A stretch of 13,272 nucleotides of DNA from Zygnema cylindricum (Eukaryota; Streptophyta; Zygnematophyceae; Zygnematales; Zygnemataceae). Location of the stretch: assembly GCA_037447655.1 (NCBI GenBank), contig JBBHKE010003425.1, positions 1 through 13,272 of the forward strand, written 5' to 3'. Below the pieces are notes generated by a model. It did not search any database and was not told the origin of the DNA. It saw only the letters and a list, made by a program, of their open reading frames with translations. How positions within the stretch are numbered: the first letter of the stretch is position 1; each line of letters starts with the position of its first letter. Below are positions 1 to 8,104 of the stretch, one piece after another. Made by a program: the position numbers and the translations under genes.

Positions 1-440
1 AGCGATAACAAGAATTGTAACTTAAATTATACAAATAGTTAGCGATAACACGAATTGTTATATAACTAACAGAATCTGTTAGCGCTAATAAGAATTGTTA
101 TCTTTATTACACAAACTGTTAGTGATAAGAAGAATTGTAACCTTAATTACACAAACAGTTAGCGATAACAAGAATTGTTACCTAAATTACAGAAACTGTT
201 AGAGATAACAAGAATTCTTATCTAACTTACACAAACAGTTAGTGCTAACAAGAATGGTTACCTAACTTACACAAAATGTTAGCGATAATAAGAATTGTTA
301 CCTAAATTACACAAACTGTTAGCAATAACAAGAATTGTTACCTAAAATACACAAACCGTTAGCGATTACAGGAATTGTTATCTAAATTACACAAAATGTT
401 AGCGCTAATAGGAATTGTTATCTAAATTACACCAACTGTT

Positions 441-680
441 AGCGATAACAAGAATTGTTTCCTTAATTATATAAATAGTTAGCGATAACAAGAATTGTTA
501 TCTAAATTACAAAAACAATAAACGATAACACGAATTGTTACCTAAATTACAGAAACTGTTAGCGATATCAAAGATTGTTTTCTAAATTACACAAACAGTT
601 AGCGGTAACAATTTTTTTTACCTAAATTACACAAACAATTAGCGATACCAAGAATTGTTACCTAAATTACACAAACAGTT
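441..680. repeat. Six-monomer block, exact copy of 2179-2418
   Basis: These six monomers match 2179-2418 base for base by eye over 240 bp, including rare variants such as GCGATATCAAAGATTG and the T-run in GGTAACAATTTTTTTT. Neighbouring monomers are far less alike, so this is a recent segmental copy within the array rather than shared consensus. The match ends at 680/2418, where one copy reads AGCG and the other TGCG. Confidence 0.93.
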
Positions 681-756
681 AGCGATAACAAGAATTGTAA
701 CCTAAATTACAAAAATAGTTAGCGATAACACGAATTGTTATCTAACTTACACAAAC

Positions 757-770
757 TGTTAGCGCTAACA
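757..770. other. Perfect 14-bp palindrome at a monomer junction (example)
   Basis: TGTTAGCGCTAACA reads the same on both strands. It arises wherever a monomer ending CTGTT is followed by one starting AGCGCTAACA. Monomers ending CAGTT give the 12-bp core GTTAGCGCTAAC. The commoner AGCGATAAC form keeps only GTTA and TAAC as arms. Confidence 0.85.
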
Positions 771-830
771 AGAATTGTTATCTAAATTACACAAATTGTT
801 AGCGATAACAAGAATTGTTACCTAAATTAC

Positions 831-1088
831 ACAAACAATTTTGCGATAACAAGAATTGTAACCTAAATTACAGAAACTGTTAGCGATAACAAGAATTGTT
901 TCCTAAAATACACAAACAGTTAGCGATTACATGAATTGTTATCTAAATTACACAAACTGTTAGTGATAACAAGAATTCTTATCTAAATTACACAAACAAT
1001 TTTGCGATAACAAGAATTGTAACCTAAATTACAAAAACTGTTAACAATAACAAGAATTGTTTCCTAAATTACAGAAACAATTAGCGCT
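831..1088. repeat. Four-monomer higher-order repeat, two copies
   Basis: The segment starting ACAAACAATTTTGCGATAAC at 831 recurs at 992, an offset of 161 bp (four monomers plus one base). The same run of variants follows (GTAACC, then TGTTTCC). The extra T before TTGCG is shared, which marks the two units as copies. Similarity fades after about 928 and 1088. Confidence 0.75.
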
Positions 1089-1200
1089 AACACGAATTGT
1101 TATCTAATTTACACCAACTGTTAGCGATAACAAGAATTGTTATCTAAATTATAGAAACAATTAGCGATGACAAGAATTTTAGCCTAAATAACACAAACTG

Positions 1201-1415
1201 TAGTGATAACAAGAATTGTTATCTAACTTACACAAACAGTTAGCGCTAACAAGAATGGTAACCTAACTTACACAAACTGTTAGCAATAACAAGAATTGTA
1301 ACCTAAATTACACAAACAGTTTGTGCTAACAAGAATGGTAACCTAACTTACACAAACTGTTAGCAATTACAAGAATTGTTTCCTAAATAACACAAACAAT
1401 TAGCGATAACAATAA
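1201..1415. repeat. Satellite block shared with 8105-8319
   Basis: The ordered variants TAGTGATAAC, AGCGCTAAC with AATGGTAACC, TTGTGCTAAC with AATGGTAACC, and AGCAATTAC with TGTTTCC appear here and again at 8105-8319 with a constant offset of 6904 bp. Roughly ten substitutions are visible. The copies lie on opposite sides of the retroelement. Confidence 0.8.
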
Positions 1416-2178
1416 TTATTAACGATTACAATTATTGTCACCAATATTACACAAACTGTTAGCAATAACAAGAATTTTTACCTAAATTACACAAAAAGTT
1501 AGCGATAACAATAATTGTTATCTAACTTACACAAACTGTTAGTGATAACAAGAATTGTAACCTAAATTACACAAAAAGTTAGCAATATTTAGAATTATTA
1601 CCTAAATAAAACAAACAATTAGCGATAACAAGAATTGTTACCTAAATTACACAAAAAGTTAGCGAGAACAAAAATTGTTACCTAAAGTACAAAAACAGTT
1701 TCCGATAACAAGAATTGTTATCTAAATTACACAAACACTTGGCGATAACAGGAATTGTTACCTAAATTACACAAACAGTTAGCGAGTACAGGAATTGTTA
1801 TCTAACTTACATACACTGTTAGCGATAACAAGAATTGTTACCTAAATTACAAAAACTGTTAGCGATAACAAGAATTGTTCCCTAAATTACACAAACAGTT
1901 AGCCATAACAGGAATTGTTATCTAAATTACCCAAACTGTTAACGATAACAAGAATTGTTACCTAAATTACACAAACAGTTAGCAATATCAAAAAATTGTT
2001 ACCTAAATAATAGAAAAGGTTAACGCTAATTGGAATTGTTACCTAAATTACACAAATTCTTAGCGCTAACAGGAATAATTTCCTAACTTACACAAACTGT
2101 TAGCAATAATATGAATTGTTATCTAATTTACACAAACAGTTAATACCAAAAATTGTTTCCTAAATTACACACACAGCT

Positions 2179-2418
2179 AGCGATAACAAGAATTGTTTCC
2201 TTAATTATATAAATAGTTAGCGATAACAAGAATTGTTATCTAAATTACAAAAACAATAAACGATAACACGAATTGTTACCTAAATTACAGAAACTGTTAG
2301 CGATATCAAAGATTGTTTTCTAAATTACACAAACAGTTAGCGGTAACAATTTTTTTTACCTAAATTACACAAACAATTAGCGATACCAAGAATTGTTACC
2401 TAAATTACACAAACAGTT
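2179..2418. repeat. Six-monomer block, exact copy of 441-680
   Basis: This is the partner of 441-680, at an offset of 1738 bp. That offset is not a multiple of 40, because short and long monomers lie between the copies. The monomer just upstream (about 2140-2178) is shortened, with AGTTAATACC replacing the usual AGTTAGCGATAAC, and this may mark the recombination edge. Confidence 0.93.
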
Positions 2419-2540
2419 TGCGATAACAAGATTGGTTACTTAACTTACACAAACAATTAGCGATAACAATTATTTTTTACCTAAATTACACAAACTGATA
2501 GCAATAACAAGAATTGTTACCTAAATTACACAAACAGTTA

Positions 2541-2728
2541 GCGATATCAAAAATTGTTACCTAAATAACACAAACAGTTAGCGATAACAAGAATTGTTAC
2601 CTAAATTACACAAACAGTTAGCGATAACAATAATTATTACCTAAATTACACAAATAGTTAGCGAGAACACGAATTGTTATCCAACTTACACAAACTTTTA
2701 GCGCTAACAAGAATTGTTTCCTAAATTA
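2541..2728. repeat. Satellite block copied at 4299-4486 (left flank of the retroelement)
   Basis: This block aligns with 4299-4486 at a constant offset of 1758 bp and about eight differences. Shared rare variants include CTAAATAACAC, AACAATAATTATTACC, GCGAGAACACG and TTATCCAACTTAC. The block continues here into ordinary satellite, but in the partner it runs into the retroelement at 4493. Confidence 0.85.
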
Positions 2729-3171
2729 CACAAACAATTTTTTAGTAACAAGAATTGTAACCTAAATTATAGAAACTGTTAGCGATAACAAGAATTGTTT
2801 TCTAACTTACACAAACAGTTAGCGCTAACAAGAATGGTTACCTAACTTTCACAAATTGTTAGCGATAATAAGAATTGTTACCTAAATTACACAAACTGTT
2901 ATCGATAATAAGAATTGTTACCTAATTACACAAATAGTTAGGGATAACAGGAATTGTTATCTAAATTACACAAACTTTTAGCGATAACAAAAATTATTAC
3001 CTAAATTACACAAATAGTTGTTGATAACAAGAATTGATACCTAAATTAGAGAAATAGTTAGCGCTAATAAGAATTGTTATCTAAATTACAAAAAATCTTA
3101 GCGATAACAAGAATTGTAAGCTAAATTACACAAACATTTAACGATAACAAGCATTGTTTCTAAATTACACA

Positions 3172-4307
3172 AACAGTTAGCGATAACAAGAATTGTTACC
3201 TAAATTACACAAACAATTAGCGAAAACAAGAATTTTTACCTAAATTACACAAATACTTAGCGATAACAAGAATTATTACCTAAATTACACAAACAGGTAG
3301 CGATAACATGAATAGTTACCTAAATTACACAAACAATTAGGGATAAACAAAATTGTAACCTAAATTATAGAAAACACTTAATGATAACAAGAACTGTTAT
3401 CTAACTTACACAAACAGTTAGCGCTAACAAGAATGGTTACCTAACTTACTTAAACTGTTAGCGATAACAAGAATTGTTATCTAAATTACACAAACTTTAA
3501 TCACTAATAGGAATTGTTATCTAAATTACACAAACTCTTAGAGATAACAAAAATTGTTACCTGAAATACACAATCAGTTAGCGATAACAGAAATTGTTAT
3601 CTAATTTACACAAACTAAAATGCCTAACAAGAATTGTTATCTTAATTACACAATTTGTTAGGGATAACAAGAATTGTTACCTAAATTACAAAAACAATCA
3701 ACAATAAAAAGAATTGTTACCTAAATTACACAAACTATTAGGGATAACAAAAAATGTTACCTAAATTACACAAACAGTTAGCACTAACAAAAATAGTTAC
3801 CTAAGTTACAAAGACTGTTAGCGATAACAAGAATAGTTATCTAAATTACACAAACTGTTAACGATAACAAGAATTCTAATCTAAATTACACAAATTGAAT
3901 AATAACAAGAATTGTTATCTAAATTATAGAAACAGTTAGCGCTAACACGAATTGTTATCTAAATTATATAAATAGTTAGTGATAACAAGAACTTTTACCT
4001 AAATTACACAAACAGTTAGCGATAACAAGAATTGTTACCTAAATTACAGAAACTGTTAGTGATAACAAGAATTGTTATCTAAATTACACAAACTGTTAGA
4101 GATAACAAGAATTGTAACCTAAATTACACAAAAAGTTAGCAATAAAAAGAATTTTTACCTGCATTACACAAACAGTTAGCGATAACAAAAATTGTTACCT
4201 AAATTACACAAACAACTAGCGATAACAAAAATTGTTATCTAAATTACACAAACTGTTTGTGATAACAAGAAATGTTACATAAATTACACAAACAGTTAGC
4301 GATAACA
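3172..4307. repeat. 1.14-kb satellite block copied at 6619-7835
   Basis: The block matches 6619-7835 nearly perfectly. The first ~283 bp are identical by eye. About five substitutions and one single-base indel are seen over the whole length, plus two extra monomers (80 bp) in the downstream copy near 6920-7000. The left edge at 3172 corresponds exactly to the first satellite base after the retroelement LTR at 6619. Here at 3172 no retroelement is present, so this looks like an empty-site version of the right-hand insertion edge. Confidence 0.93.
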
Positions 4308-4486
4308 AAAATTGTTACCTAAATAACACAAACAGTTAGCGATAACAGGAATTGTTACCTGAATTACACAAACAATTAGCGATAACAATAATTATTACCT
4401 AAATTACACAAATAGTTAGCGAGAACACGAATTGTTATCCAACTTACACAAACTTTTAGCGCTAAGAAGAATTGTTATCTAAATTA
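4299..4486. repeat. Copy of 2541-2728 abutting the retroelement
   Basis: This is the last satellite before the mobile element and corresponds to 2541-2728. Together with the right flank (6619-7835, equivalent to 3172-4307) it shows that the element sits where about 437 bp of satellite (equivalent to 2735-3171) would be expected. The final monomer breaks off inside ACACAAA at 4492. Confidence 0.85.
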
Positions 4487-4495
4487 CACAAATTT

Positions 4496-5164
4496 ATGTC
4501 CCAAGTACCCTACAGACAAGTAGTAGGAAGTTTGATTTACTTCATGAATTGCACTAGGCCCGATATAGCTGTAGCTGTTGGTGTGTTGAGTAGAAGTCTA
4601 CAAAATCCACGAAAGAGAGATTGGGAGGCAGCAAAAAGGGTCTTAAGATATCTTGTTGGGACTAGGAATCTTTGTCTTACTTTGGGAGGGGACAAGGTTA
4701 GAATTAATACTTGGAGTGATGCTAGCTATGGTGATGTGCCTAGTAGGAAGTCTACAACTGGGTATGTCATTCAGATTGGAAGTGGAACTTGTAGTTGGAG
4801 TAGTAAACTTCAAAAAGTCACGGCACAATCGACTATGGAAGCCGAATACATGGCTGCAAGCGCAGCCTTAAAGGAATTGCTTTGGATTAAGGCATTCCTT
4901 CAAGAATTAGGGTTTACACAACACGGAACACAAGTAATGTGGTGCGACAATCAGGCAGCCATTTTTGTGGCTACAAACCCAAGTCACCATTTTAAGAGTA
5001 AGCATATGGACATTCGGCTACATTTGGTACGTGAGAAAGTATTTGCAAAAGCGGTAAAACTTTGTTATTTGCCTGATGAGAAAATGGTTGCGGATATGTT
5101 GACAAAAGCCCTTCCCGCTACTAAATTGGAGTACTGCAGAAAAGCATGTGGTCTAAGTGAGTAA
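4496..5164 (+). pseudogene. Copia polyprotein remnant: end of reverse transcriptase plus RNase H
   Basis: This is the C-terminal 222 residues of a Ty1/copia Pol polyprotein, open from the ATG at 4496 to TAA at 5162-5164. Residues below count from that ATG. Residues 1-65 carry the end of the reverse transcriptase and its connector, with VPYRQVVGSLIYF, CTRPDIAVAVG and AAKRVLRYLVGT. RNase H follows, with SDASY (Asp75), MEAEY (Glu117, probably the catalytic one), CDNQ (Asp151) and VADMLTK (Asp200). That is a complete acidic set for cleaving the RNA strand of RNA/DNA hybrids during reverse transcription. KSTTGYV, KHMDIR and the closing ACGL are also typical of the family. The YVDD-type polymerase motif, integrase, protease and Gag are absent. 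The frame stays open eight codons upstream into satellite (TTG at 4472), which is accidental. In the intact element this ATG would be an internal methionine. There are no internal stops, so the truncation is probably more recent than the element's loss of function. Expression is unlikely. Confidence 0.92.
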
Positions 5165-5178
5165 GTCTTCTAAAGTTT

Positions 5179-5186
5179 AAGGGGAG
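5179..5186 (+). other. Polypurine tract (plus-strand primer site)
   Basis: AAGGGGAG lies 14 bp after the Pol stop codon and directly before the LTR start TATTGAAAAG. This is the standard position and composition for the RNase H-resistant primer of plus-strand DNA synthesis in copia elements. Confidence 0.85.
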
Positions 5187-5453
5187 TATTGAAAAGTAAG
5201 CTTTAGTAAGTCTTAGAAATTTGAGTCTAGGACTTAGAATATTTTTAGAATACCAAATGTTTAATATTGACCAAATTTAATGTAGATGATATTTTGTAGT
5301 ATCTACACGAATTGATATCTTTTAGTAAATTAGTGTGTAGGGCCGCCAATGAATGTAGACGTGATAAGAATCATCCGGATTATTAGGGTATAGATATTGT
5401 TAGTGGACAATTCTAGTCCAAACACTTAGATTTTGTCAGTAGGGTGTCTAGTG
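5187..5453 (+). mobile_element. 3' LTR of the copia element, first part
   Basis: The LTR begins TATTGAAAAGTAAG right after the polypurine tract. It matches the reverse complement of 5900-6167 with about 5% substitutions plus a small rearranged patch near 5245-5265. It is cut after TAGTG at 5453 by the inserted LTR and resumes at 6173. The 5' terminus is TA rather than the usual TG. The other copy also has TA, so the change was probably present in the source element. The interval should contain mostly U3, but no promoter element stands out clearly. Confidence 0.9.
5449..5453 (+). repeat. Target-site duplication TAGTG, left copy
   Basis: TAGTG directly precedes the inserted LTR (TGTTGAAGG at 5454), and the same five bases follow it at 6168. 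The uninterrupted guest copy contains this pentamer once (as CACTA at 5900-5904) at the equivalent position. Five bp is the usual duplication length for Ty1/copia integrase. Confidence 0.9.
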
Positions 5454-5818
5454 TGTTGAAGGTCATAGGCATTAAGACTCGGCTGTGATCCACTCTCACT
5501 AGGAGTCACACTTGCACCAGCAGGAGCAGGTGGAGCACTAGGGCTAATAGGAGCACTAGCAATAGGAGCTGAGCCATTATCAGACACTTTAGCGGAAGCA
5601 AACCCAAAGAAATATGCTTAGAAGACTAGATCTATAGTGTAAGATATGTAACTTCAAATGAAAGAGGTATTTCAACCAAACAAACATGTACTACAAGCAA
5701 ATTAGAGACAATAGAGCATAAAACACCTTAAACTGCACTCAGTGCTCTCATTTCCTAAATTCTTTTGTAAACTGTACATTCTGTGTTGAATTGATCAAAC
5801 CTAATTGAACTAAATACT

Positions 5819-5878
5819 TAAAAGATCTCGAAAACGTCTAAAAGATATAAAAAACATCTAAAAGATCTAGAAAACATC
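5819..5878 (-). repeat. Three 20-bp tandem units inside the solo LTR
   Basis: On the plus strand, three consecutive 20-bp units begin TAAAAGAT at 5819, 5839 and 5859 and end in GTC or ATC. The host LTR has the corresponding set at 6194-6254. Short direct repeats in an LTR often act as enhancer-like elements, but that role is only inferred here. Confidence 0.8.
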
Positions 5879-6080
5879 AAAAAACGTATGTACATGGTTC
5901 ACTAAACACCCTACGGACAAAATCTAAGTGTTTGGACCAGAATTGTCCACTTACAATATCTATACCCTAAAAATCCGGGTGATTCTTATCACGTCTACAT
6001 TCATTGGCGTCCCTACACACTAATTAACTTAAAGATATCAATTCGTGTAGATACAACAAAAATCATCTACACTAAATTTG

Positions 6081-6108
6081 GTCAATATTGAACAGTCAAT
6101 ATTGAACA
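6081..6108. repeat. 14-bp tandem duplication in the solo LTR
   Basis: GTCAATATTGAACA occurs twice back to back (6081-6094 and 6095-6108). Each copy contains the 10-bp palindrome TCAATATTGA. The host LTR has a single, diverged version near 5260-5272 (TTTAATATTGACC), so the doubling is specific to this copy or was lost in the other. Confidence 0.85.
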
Positions 6109-6167
6109 GAAATATTCTAAGTCCTAGACTCAAATTTCTAAGACTTACTAAAGCTTACTTTTCAATA

Positions 6168-6172
6168 TAGTG
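6168..6172 (+). repeat. Target-site duplication TAGTG, right copy
   Basis: TAGTG follows the solo LTR terminus TTCAATA and precedes AACCATGTAC, the continuation of the host LTR. It pairs with 5449-5453. Confidence 0.9.
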
Positions 6173-6193
6173 AACCATGTACATACATTTTTT

Positions 6194-6254
6194 TATGTTT
6201 TCTATATCTTTTAGATGTTTTTTTAGATATTTTAGATGTTTTCTAGATCTTTTA
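6194..6254 (+). repeat. Three ~20-bp tandem units inside the host LTR
   Basis: Units of 20, 21 and 20 bp share the form ATGTTTT...TCTTTTA or ATTTTA (6194-6213, 6214-6234, 6235-6254). They correspond to 5819-5878 in reverse. Both LTR copies keep three units, so the triplication predates their separation. Confidence 0.75.
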
Positions 6255-6473
6255 AGTATTAAGTAAAATTAAGATTGATTAATTCAACACAGAATGTACA
6301 TTCTACACAAGAATTAAGGAAATGAGAGCACTGAGTGCAGTTTAAGGTGTTTTATGCTCTATTGTCTCTAATTTGCTTGTAGTACATGTTTTTTTGGTTG
6401 AAAGACCTCTTTTGTTTTGAGTTACATATCTTACACTATATATCTAGTCTTTAGGCATTTCTCTTTAGGTTTG

Positions 6474-6618
6474 CTTCCGCTAACTTGTCTGATAATGGCT
6501 CAGCTCCTATTGCAAGTGCTCCTATTAGCCCTAGTGCTCCACCTGCACCTGCTGGTGCAAGTGTGATTCCTAGTGGGAGTGGATCACAGCCAAGTCTTCT
6601 TGCCCATGACCTACAACA
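6474..6618 (+). other. Pro/Ala/Ser-coding open stretch in the LTR, no start codon
   Basis: From about 6474 one frame reads ASANLSDNGSAPIASAPISP and continues rich in Pro, Ala and Ser to the LTR end, then by chance into satellite until a stop at 6665-6667. The solo LTR keeps the same frame open (ASAKVSDNGSAP...). The central stretch of about 28 residues is unchanged and differs only at synonymous sites, while the ends differ in sequence. No ATG lies in frame; a stop codon precedes at about 6454 in this copy. It could be a fossil of a Gag leader or simply a GCTCC-rich noncoding tract. I do not assign a function. Confidence 0.3.
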
Positions 6619-7835
6619 AACAGTTAGCGATAACAAGAATTGTTACCTAAATTACACAAACAATTAGCGAAAACAAGAATTTTTACCTAAATTACACAAA
6701 TACTTAGCGATAACAAGAATTATTACCTAAATTACACAAACAGGTAGCGATAACATGAATAGTTACCTAAATTACACAAACAATTAGGGATAAACAAAAT
6801 TGTAACCTAAATTATAGAAAACACTTAATGATAACAAGAACTGTTATCTAACTTACACAAACAGTTAGCGCTAACAAGAATGGTTACCTAACTTACTTAA
6901 ATTGTTAGCGATAACAAGAATTATTACCTAAATTACACAAACTGACAGCGATAGCAAGAATTGTTAAGTAAAATATAGAAACATTTAGCGCTAACAAGAA
7001 TTGTTATCTAAATTACACAAACTTTAATCACTAATAGGAATTGTTATCTAAATTACACAAACTCTTAGAGATAACAAAAATTGTTACCTAAAATACACAA
7101 TCAGTTAGCGATAACAGAAATTGTTATCTAATTTACACAAACTAAAATGCCTAACAAGAATTGTTATCTTAATTACACAATTTGTTAGGGATAACAAGAA
7201 TTGTTACCTAAATTACAAAAACAATCAACAATAAAAAGAATTGTTACCTAAATTACACAAACTATTAGGGATAACAAAAAAATGTTACCTAAATTACACA
7301 AACAGTTAGCACTAACAAAAATAGTTACCTAAGTTACAAAGACTGTTAGCGATAACAAGAATTGTTATCTAAATTACACAAACTGTTAACGATAACAAGA
7401 ATTCTAATCTAAATTACACAAATTGAATAATAACAAGAATTGTTATCTAAATTATAGAAACAGTTAGCGCTAACACGAATTGTTATCTAAATTATATAAA
7501 TAGTTAGTGATAACAAGAACTTTTACCTAAATTACACAAACAGTTAGTGATAACAAGAATTGTTACCTACATTACAGAAACTGTTAGTGATAACAAGAAT
7601 TGTTATCTAAATTACACAAACTGTTAGAGATAACAAGAATTGTAACCTAAATTACACAAAAAGTTAGCAATAAAAAGAATTTTTACCTGCATTACACAAA
7701 CAGTTAGCGATAACAAAAATTGTTACCTAAATTACACAAACAACTAGCGATAACAAAAATTGTTATCTAAATTACACAAACTGTTTGTGATAACAAGAAA
7801 TGTTACATAAATTACACAAACAGTTAGCGATAACA
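6619..7835. repeat. Downstream copy of satellite block 3172-4307
   Basis: The alignment begins at the first base after the LTR, at offset 3447. The offset rises to 3527 after two extra monomers near 6920-7000, which include the variants GCGATAGC and TTAAGTAAAATATAG. It becomes 3528 after one added A near 7278. The match ends at about 7835, where this copy reads AACAAGAATTATTTCC and the first reads AACAAAAATTGTTACC. Confidence 0.93.
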
Positions 7836-8080
7836 AGAATTATTTCCTTAATTATAGAAATAGTTAGCGATAACAAGAATTATTATCTAAATTACAAAAA
7901 CAATTAGCGATAACAGGAATTGTTACCTAAATTACACAAACAGTTAGCGATAACAAAAATTGTTATCTAAATTACACAAACTGTTTGTGATAACAAGATA
8001 TGTTACATAAATTACACAAACAGTTAGCGATAACAAGAATTATTTCCTTAATTATAGAAATAGTTAGCGATAACAAGAAT
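7741..8080. repeat. Five-monomer (200-bp) higher-order repeat
   Basis: 7741-7880 recurs at 7941-8080 with an exact 200-bp offset. Shared markers are CTGTTTGTGATAAC, TGTTACATAAATTAC, and TTATTTCCTTAATTATAG followed by AAATAG. Only a few bases differ, for example AAGAAATG against AAGATATG. Confidence 0.88.
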
Positions 8081-8104
8081 TGTAACCTTAATAACAGAAA
8101 TTGG

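Larger units (their letters stand above)
1..4492. repeat. Left satellite array, ~40-bp monomer
   Basis: About 110 head-to-tail monomers of 40 bp fill this stretch. Taking the first base as phase 1, the consensus has AGCGATAAC at 1-9, AAGAATTGTT at 10-19, ACCTAAATTAC at 20-30 and ACAAACAGTT at 31-40. It is about 30% GC with a single CpG, in AGCG. The phase stays exactly 40 bp from 1 to 840 and then slips by single bases (for example near 841 and 1201). Individual monomers differ from consensus at a few positions. Common variants are AGCGCTAAC, AGTGATAAC, AGCAATAAC, TATC for TACC, and CTTAC for ATTAC. Stop codons are frequent in all frames and no gene is present. All monomers face the same way. 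The sequence does not show whether the array is centromeric, pericentromeric or subtelomeric. Confidence 0.97.
5454..6167 (-). mobile_element. Solo LTR (714 bp) of the same copia family, inserted in reverse
   Basis: Read on the minus strand, the sequence runs from TATTGAAAAGTAAG (6167 downward) to ACCTTCAACA (ending 5454). It aligns end to end with the host LTR (5187-5453 joined to 6173-6618, 713 bp). The minus-strand ends form short inverted termini, TATTGAA and TTCAACA. Flanking TAGTG duplications show insertion by integrase. Only one LTR remains, so the full element was probably removed by LTR-LTR recombination. Divergence from the host LTR is about 5% in the first part and nearer 9% in the second by eye, so these are separate, not very recent, family members. 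Features inside are a triple 20-bp repeat, a 14-bp duplication and a Pro/Ala/Ser-coding stretch near the 3' end. Confidence 0.92.
4493..6618 (+). mobile_element. 5'-truncated Ty1/copia LTR retrotransposon with a nested solo LTR
   Basis: What survives is the 3' end of a copia element on the plus strand: the end of the reverse transcriptase, RNase H, a polypurine tract and the 3' LTR. The LTR is interrupted by a reverse-oriented LTR of the same family. The 5' LTR, primer-binding site, gag, protease, integrase and most of the reverse transcriptase are missing. The left edge is an abrupt join from satellite ACACAAA to TTTATGTCCC at about 4492/4493, so it is a truncation rather than an original insertion end. 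The right edge is clean: the LTR ends ACAACA at 6618 and satellite AACAGTTAGCG follows. Without the other original end, the target duplication of the first insertion cannot be identified. The element cannot move on its own. Confidence 0.93.
6173..6618 (+). mobile_element. 3' LTR of the copia element, second part
   Basis: This resumes the host LTR after the nested insertion and matches the reverse complement of 5454-5899 over its whole 446 bp. It ends CCTACAACA at 6618; satellite starts at the next base. It contains the triple repeat (6194-6254), a stretch conserved between copies around 6320-6395 that includes GCACTGAGTGC, and a GCTCC-rich tract at 6500-6560. A TATATAT at 6437-6443 reads TATAGAT in the other copy, so it is weak evidence for a promoter. 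The R region boundaries cannot be set from sequence alone. Confidence 0.9.

Noticed and set aside
1-4492. CRISPR-like regular repeats
   Set aside because: The entire 40-bp period is repeated sequence. There is no alternation of constant repeats and unique spacers, and no cas genes.
4643-4828. Minus-strand reading frame of 61 codons
   Set aside because: It lies wholly inside the RNase H coding strand and has no recognisable domain, so it is a shadow frame.
4653-4871. Second plus-strand frame of 72 codons
   Set aside because: It overlaps the RNase H frame out of phase and has a composition bias without motifs.
5454-5500. Primer-binding site after the guest LTR
   Set aside because: The guest ends at 5454 and the target duplication follows directly. 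No tRNA-complementary site or internal element sequence is present.
6437-6443. TATA box of the LTR promoter
   Set aside because: TATATAT is TATAGAT in the sister LTR, and no other promoter feature is clear at a fixed distance.
5450-6620. Foldback or MITE-type DNA transposon with ~450-bp inverted arms
   Set aside because: The arms are explained fully by one LTR nested in another. The TAGTG duplication and full-length LTR alignment leave nothing for a foldback element.
6451-6636. Minus-strand frame of 61 codons in the LTR
   Set aside because: It is antisense to the GCTCC-rich tract and runs over the LTR/satellite junction, so it is unlikely to be real.
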